64,000 bases of DNA from Dryocola sp. LX212 (GTDB lineage Bacteria > Pseudomonadota > Gammaproteobacteria > Enterobacterales > Enterobacteriaceae), in assembly GCA_041504365.1 (NCBI GenBank), contig CP167917.1:868001-932000 (forward strand), in the 5' to 3' direction. Numbering within the stretch: position 1 is the stretch's first letter; each line of letters opens with the position of its first letter. Of this stretch, positions 62,593 to 64,000 are shown in pieces. The position numbers and the translations under genes were made by a program. A model generated the notes under the pieces. The model did not search any database. It was not told the DNA's origin and saw nothing but the letters and a program-made list of their open reading frames with translations.

Positions 62593-63815
62593 TGCCAGTC
62601 GATCTTTCTGCTATTCCTGATGTCGCAAGGAGAACCCGTCAGCCATCAGCAAAACGCTGGTTTGTGATTTTGCTGATATTCATGGTGTTCGGTGGCTTTC
62701 TTACCTCCTGGCTGTGGCCAATACATAATAATTCTGCACGGGGCCCCCTTTTTTGGCATTGTTTTATTAGTGCACCACTGGCGATTTGGGTTGTGTTGTT
62801 TGGTCTTCGCTGGCTCGCATGGTTATCTACAGTGTGGCCGGCAAATGGATGGGATGATGAGCGTGAACAGGATATAGAGAATGAAATTCAGCGTGGGCAA
62901 TGTTTTCTAATACTGGATTTCGCAAGTGTGCGTTTACCTCATGTTGTCACGTCAGGGGCACTGACGGAACAATTCCTGCTGCCCCAGGGGATAAAGTTGC
63001 CTTCTGTTATCGATGCAGCAACACAATCTGTAAGTTATATCGCCCAGTTTAGCGATAAAAGTCTGCCAGCTGCTGAACGTATTCAGAACCGGCTCCGGGA
63101 AATTCTGAGTGACCCGTTATTGAAGACGGGATTATATGAATGCCAAAAAAAGAAATCGCTGCAAGTCATCTTACAGATAGATTCAAGTATTTACCTTTCA
63201 TCAGATGAGCTGGCCGATATTAGGAAGCGTATGATTACGCTTTTACCTGTGAGTAATATTCAAATCTCACCGTATTTTGGAATGTCTGATATCGATAAGT
63301 GGCTGGATAATCCCGAAAGCATGGATACCCTGCTTCTCCTCTCTGTCTGTATCCGAGCGACGGTTTCTGATGGCGAGGGTGAGGCGGCTGTGGCATTGCT
63401 GCTCCATTCCGAAGCCGGTGAAGGGTTTAATAGCAATATGGCAGTTCGCTTCCACCGGCCTGAACAGTCAAAAGATACAAAATCATTACTCTCTACAGCC
63501 ATGCAAGCTTTAGTCTGGGGGAAAACTCACGCTGCAGATATACAGTCCCTGTGGTTTTCTGGAATGGGAACTGAAAATAAAACGCAGTCATTGTTATCAG
63601 AGAATAAATTTCGCTTTCCTCGCGCAGAAGCCAGCGCACAGATTATCGATATTGATTTAAAAACGGGAAGAACCGGTGTTGTTTCCCCCTGGATTGCCAT
63701 TGCGCTTGCTGCCGGGCATTCATGTACATTGCCGTTTCCTCAGTTAATCATGAGCGCGTCAGAAGAGGAAGACCCTTGGTGGGTAGTTATTCGTTCGGGT
63801 AAAGAGAGCTATTAA
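62592..63815 (+). CDS. Uncharacterised T6SS-locus membrane protein
   Basis: 407 aa. Two membrane segments occur near the N-terminus (about 22-43 and 53-77); the rest should be on one side, probably periplasmic or cytoplasmic, as one globular domain (RGQCFLILDFASVRLPHVVTSG, AALLLHSEAGEGF). Related genes sit just before tssM in several enterobacterial T6SS loci, but I know no function. It overlaps the PAAR stop by one base, so it is in the same operon. Confidence 0.7.
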   Translation: MPVDLSAIPDVARRTRQPSAKRWFVILLIFMVFGGFLTSWLWPIHNNSARGPLFWHCFISAPLAIWVVLFGLRWLAWLSTVWPANGWDDEREQDIENEIQRGQCFLILDFASVRLPHVVTSGALTEQFLLPQGIKLPSVIDAATQSVSYIAQFSDKSLPAAERIQNRLREILSDPLLKTGLYECQKKKSLQVILQIDSSIYLSSDELADIRKRMITLLPVSNIQISPYFGMSDIDKWLDNPESMDTLLLLSVCIRATVSDGEGEAAVALLLHSEAGEGFNSNMAVRFHRPEQSKDTKSLLSTAMQALVWGKTHAADIQSLWFSGMGTENKTQSLLSENKFRFPRAEASAQIIDIDLKTGRTGVVSPWIAIALAAGHSCTLPFPQLIMSASEEEDPWWVVIRSGKESY

Positions 63816-63896
63816 GTCAATTTGATGTCACACAGCATCAGATGCAAAAAGTAATGGGCATTATTGTGTCCAGTCGTTTCGTGTCGGGAGAAAAAA

Positions 63897-64000
63897 GTGA
63901 AACGTATAGTGCAGGGACTAAAGAACACAACATTTCAGTTGTGGTTGATTTTGTTTGTTTTTTTATTTCTGGGTGGCTCCGTCTGCCTGATTATCAAGAA
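63897..64000 (+). CDS. tssM: TssM (IcmF), N-terminal part only
   Basis: The right edge cuts the gene after 34 codons. GTG 63897 with GGGAG six bases upstream gives VKRIVQGLKNTTFQLWLILF and a hydrophobic stretch (LFVFLFLGGSVCLII). TssM typically begins with such a membrane hairpin and is the usual next gene in this layout. The call depends on context. Confidence 0.65.
   Translation, partial: MKRIVQGLKNTTFQLWLILFVFLFLGGSVCLIIK

Overview
The window is chromosomal DNA from a member of the Enterobacteriaceae. The left flank carries the gene order yafE-mltD-gloB-yafS-rnhA-dnaQ-tRNA-Asp (aspV) known from Escherichia, Salmonella, Citrobacter and Enterobacter. Protein wording such as that of GloB and YafS is clearly diverged from E. 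coli; an Enterobacter or Citrobacter-like host is my best guess, but the genus is not proven.

Region 1 (1-4571) is core genome: end of yafE, lytic transglycosylase MltD, glyoxalase II, YafS, RNase HI, DNA polymerase III epsilon and tRNA-Asp with a near-consensus promoter. Region 2 (about 4578-36417, 31.8 kb) is an integrative island at the 3' end of tRNA-Asp, bounded by a 20-bp direct repeat and carrying a P4-type integrase at its distal end. From left to right it holds: a CP4/K-12-prophage-like minus-strand train (DUF4942, DUF957, DUF5983, CbtA toxin, CbeA antitoxin, YeeT, RadC-like, KlcA-like antirestriction protein, a small gene, YafZ, YkfF, an IrmA-like secreted protein, three further exported proteins, a YfjR-like WYL regulator and a YfjP/YkfA-type GTPase); a damaged IS66-family element; a defence block with an MmeI-like methyltransferase, helicase and GIY-YIG protein, followed by a NERD-kinase-helicase giant and a partner that resemble a type I Mokosh system; an unrecognised 613-aa protein; and the satellite-like genes alpA, DUF3987, Gp2-like and int. 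Several small genes at the left end carry single-base deletions.

Region 3 (36418-37326) lies beyond attR. It contains a decayed DUF4942 3' end at the same distance from the att repeat as the intact-looking one at the left end, which suggests that a second, related island once sat in tandem here.

Region 4 (37327-64000) is a type VI secretion locus: tssB, tssC, tssK, tssL, an OmpA-domain gene, hcp, clpV, vgrG, a DUF4123 adaptor, a VasX-like effector, PAAR, an uncharacterised membrane protein and the first codons of tssM. Between the effector and PAAR lies the most striking feature of the window: about 10 kb of tandem cassettes with six immunity-like membrane protein genes and three copies of the effector's C-terminal toxin module that lack the N-terminal delivery domain, plus two short toxin-tail remnants. 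Several units are identical and others are mosaic. This looks like a recombining reservoir of effector tips and immunities, comparable in logic to orphan CdiA-CT or Rhs modules but built on a VasX-type pore-forming effector.
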